A stretch of DNA of 64,000 bases from Noviluteimonas lactosilytica (lineage in GTDB: Bacteria > Pseudomonadota > Gammaproteobacteria > Xanthomonadales > Xanthomonadaceae): assembly GCF_020866925.1 (NCBI RefSeq), contig NZ_JAJGAK010000005.1:1-64000 (forward strand), given 5' to 3'. This document shows, piece after piece, positions 62,682-64,000 of this stretch. Each line of letters begins with the position of its first letter. Position 1 is the stretch's first letter. Under the pieces are notes generated by a model. The model was given only the letters and a program-made list of their open reading frames with translations. It was not told the origin of the DNA and did no database searches. A program made the translations under genes and the position numbers.

Positions 62682-64000
62682 TTACCAGATCACGATGCGC
62701 TTGCCGTCGCCGCGCACCATCGAGTCGCCGGGCTTGCACGAGAACGCGGCGGCGAACTCGGGCATGTTGGACGGCGCGCCGATCGCGCGGAAGTTGGCGG
62801 GTGCGTGTTCGTCGGTCGCGATGCGCACGTCGAGTTCTTCCGGGGTGAAGCTGCGGCGCCACACGGTGCCGAAGTTGAGGAAGAAGCGCTGGTCGCGCGT
62901 CAGGCCGTCGGTCTTCGGGTCGGCCTTGCCTTCGGTCGCCTTCTGCATCGCGGCGTACGCGACGTTGAGGCCGCCGAGGTCGGCGATGTTCTCGCCGAGC
63001 GTCAGCTTGCCGTTGACGTGCTTGCCGGGCGCGGCTTCGTAACCGTTGAACTGGTCGACGAGCTGGCCGGTGAGCGCGCTGAAGCCCGACGCATCCTTGT
63101 CGGTCCACCAGTTCTCGAAGTTGCCGCCCGGTCCGAAGCGGCTGCCCTGGTCGTCGTAGCCATGGATCATTTCATGGCCGATGACCGCGCCGATGCCGCC
63201 GTAGTTGGTGGCGTCGTCGGCCTTCGCGTCGAAGAACGGCGGCTGCAGGATCGCGGCCGGGAAGACGATCTCGTTCTGCAGCGGGTTGTAGTAGGCATTG
63301 ACCATCTGCGGCGGCATGCCCCACTCGGTCTTGTCGACCGGCTTGCCGATCTTGCCCATCTGCCACTTGTAGTTGAACTCGTTGGCGGCGAGCACGTTGC
63401 CGATGTAGGAATCGCGCGACGTGTCGAGGCCGTCCCACGGACGCCACTTGTCGGGGTAGCCGATCTTCGGCGTGAAGGCGGCCCACTTGTCCATCGCCTT
63501 CTTCTTGGTCTCCGGGCTCATCCACGCGAGGTTTTCCAGGCGCACCTTGAGCGCGTCGCGCAGGTTCTGCACGAGCTCTTCCATGCGCGCCTTGGATTCC
63601 GGCGGGAACGCGACCTGCACGTACATCTGGCCCAGCGCTTCGCCGGCCTGGCCCTCGACGGTGTCGAGCACGCGCTTCCAGCGCTCCTTCATTTCCTTCT
63701 GGCCGCGCATGGTCTTGTTGTAGAAGTTGAAGTGCTCCTGCACGAACGCGTCGCTCAGGTACGGCGATGCGCCGTCGACTTCATGGAAGCGCAGGTACGA
63801 CTTCCACTGTTCGACCGGCACGTCGACCAGCATCTTGTCGACTTCCTTGTGGAAGTCGGGCATCGCGAGCGAGAACGTCTTCGGCTGGGCGATGCCCTGC
63901 GCTTCGATGAACGTCGACCACGGGAAGTTCGGCGTCATCTTGTCGGCGTCGGCGACGGTGACGGGGTTGTAGTACAGCGAGACGTCGCGCTGCATCTGTT
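62682..64000 (-). CDS. M13 family metallopeptidase, partial at window edge
   Basis: The C-terminal 439 residues or so of an M13 zinc endopeptidase; the N-terminus lies beyond 64,000. HExxH is intact in VIGHEMIHGYDDQG, and the third ligand is in GENIADLGG. The family end VNGPL-like block reads FRAIGAPSNMPEFAAAF and CKPGDSMV. It is expected to be periplasmic or secreted. It is a tandem paralogue of the 60,365 gene. Confidence 0.92.
   Translation of the reverse strand, partial: QMQRDVSLYYNPVTVADADKMTPNFPWSTFIEAQGIAQPKTFSLAMPDFHKEVDKMLVDVPVEQWKSYLRFHEVDGASPYLSDAFVQEHFNFYNKTMRGQKEMKERWKRVLDTVEGQAGEALGQMYVQVAFPPESKARMEELVQNLRDALKVRLENLAWMSPETKKKAMDKWAAFTPKIGYPDKWRPWDGLDTSRDSYIGNVLAANEFNYKWQMGKIGKPVDKTEWGMPPQMVNAYYNPLQNEIVFPAAILQPPFFDAKADDATNYGGIGAVIGHEMIHGYDDQGSRFGPGGNFENWWTDKDASGFSALTGQLVDQFNGYEAAPGKHVNGKLTLGENIADLGGLNVAYAAMQKATEGKADPKTDGLTRDQRFFLNFGTVWRRSFTPEELDVRIATDEHAPANFRAIGAPSNMPEFAAAFSCKPGDSMVRGDGKRIVIW

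Overview
The window is GC-rich bacterial DNA, most like Xanthomonadaceae of the Lysobacter/Luteimonas group. This rests on gene order (rsmD-coaD-yfhL-ggt; queA-tgt-yajC-secD-secF; ftsY-AsmA-like-mutY-yggX), on the palindromic repeat families, and on tandem M13 peptidases. No 16S or other species marker is present, so the genus is an inference.

Layout. (1) 1-9.8 kb is a metabolic and stress segment: Ohr, a cytochrome P460, an MBL-fold hydrolase operon with a DUF1330 protein and two tautomerases ending in a LysR regulator, two SDRs, a DsbA/FrnE-like oxidoreductase, a second LysR, an Asp-nucleophile alpha/beta hydrolase and a cupin. (2) 9.9-16.6 kb is accessory DNA: small orphan proteins, Hsp20, two secreted unknowns, a truncated IS30 transposase, a Cys-rich copper-binding protein and long gene-poor stretches. 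(3) 16.6-29.8 kb is a 13.2-kb element integrated in tRNA-Phe. It has a tyrosine integrase, a 49-bp att duplication and an inner 20-bp repeat at both ends. Its cargo is phage-like (AlpA-type HTH, replication-type HTH protein, DUF1441-like protein, lectin-fold structural protein) plus a YafO-type toxin pair. No capsid, portal or large terminase is visible, so it resembles a phage satellite or decayed prophage. (4) 29.8-64 kb is core genome: DNA repair, protein targeting, CoA synthesis, queuosine tRNA modification, Sec translocation, SuhB, TrmJ, a binding protein coupled to a GGDEF-EAL enzyme, phosphate transport, a rhomboid protease and two M13 peptidases, the last running off the window.

Most notable signals. 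A family of six small proteins, two of them on each side pattern of the island boundary (three outside, three inside), shares a strict W-x10-W-x(7-11)-W-x10-W spacing. Two palindromic repeat families are segregated: TGTCCGC-type in 0-15 kb and GGGGTCAGAG-type in 34-60 kb, with one copy of the latter read in frame inside ftsY. Several enzymes have lost key catalytic residues (an M13 peptidase, a tautomerase, an SDR), and one gene joins a TMEM43-like domain to a MAPEG domain.
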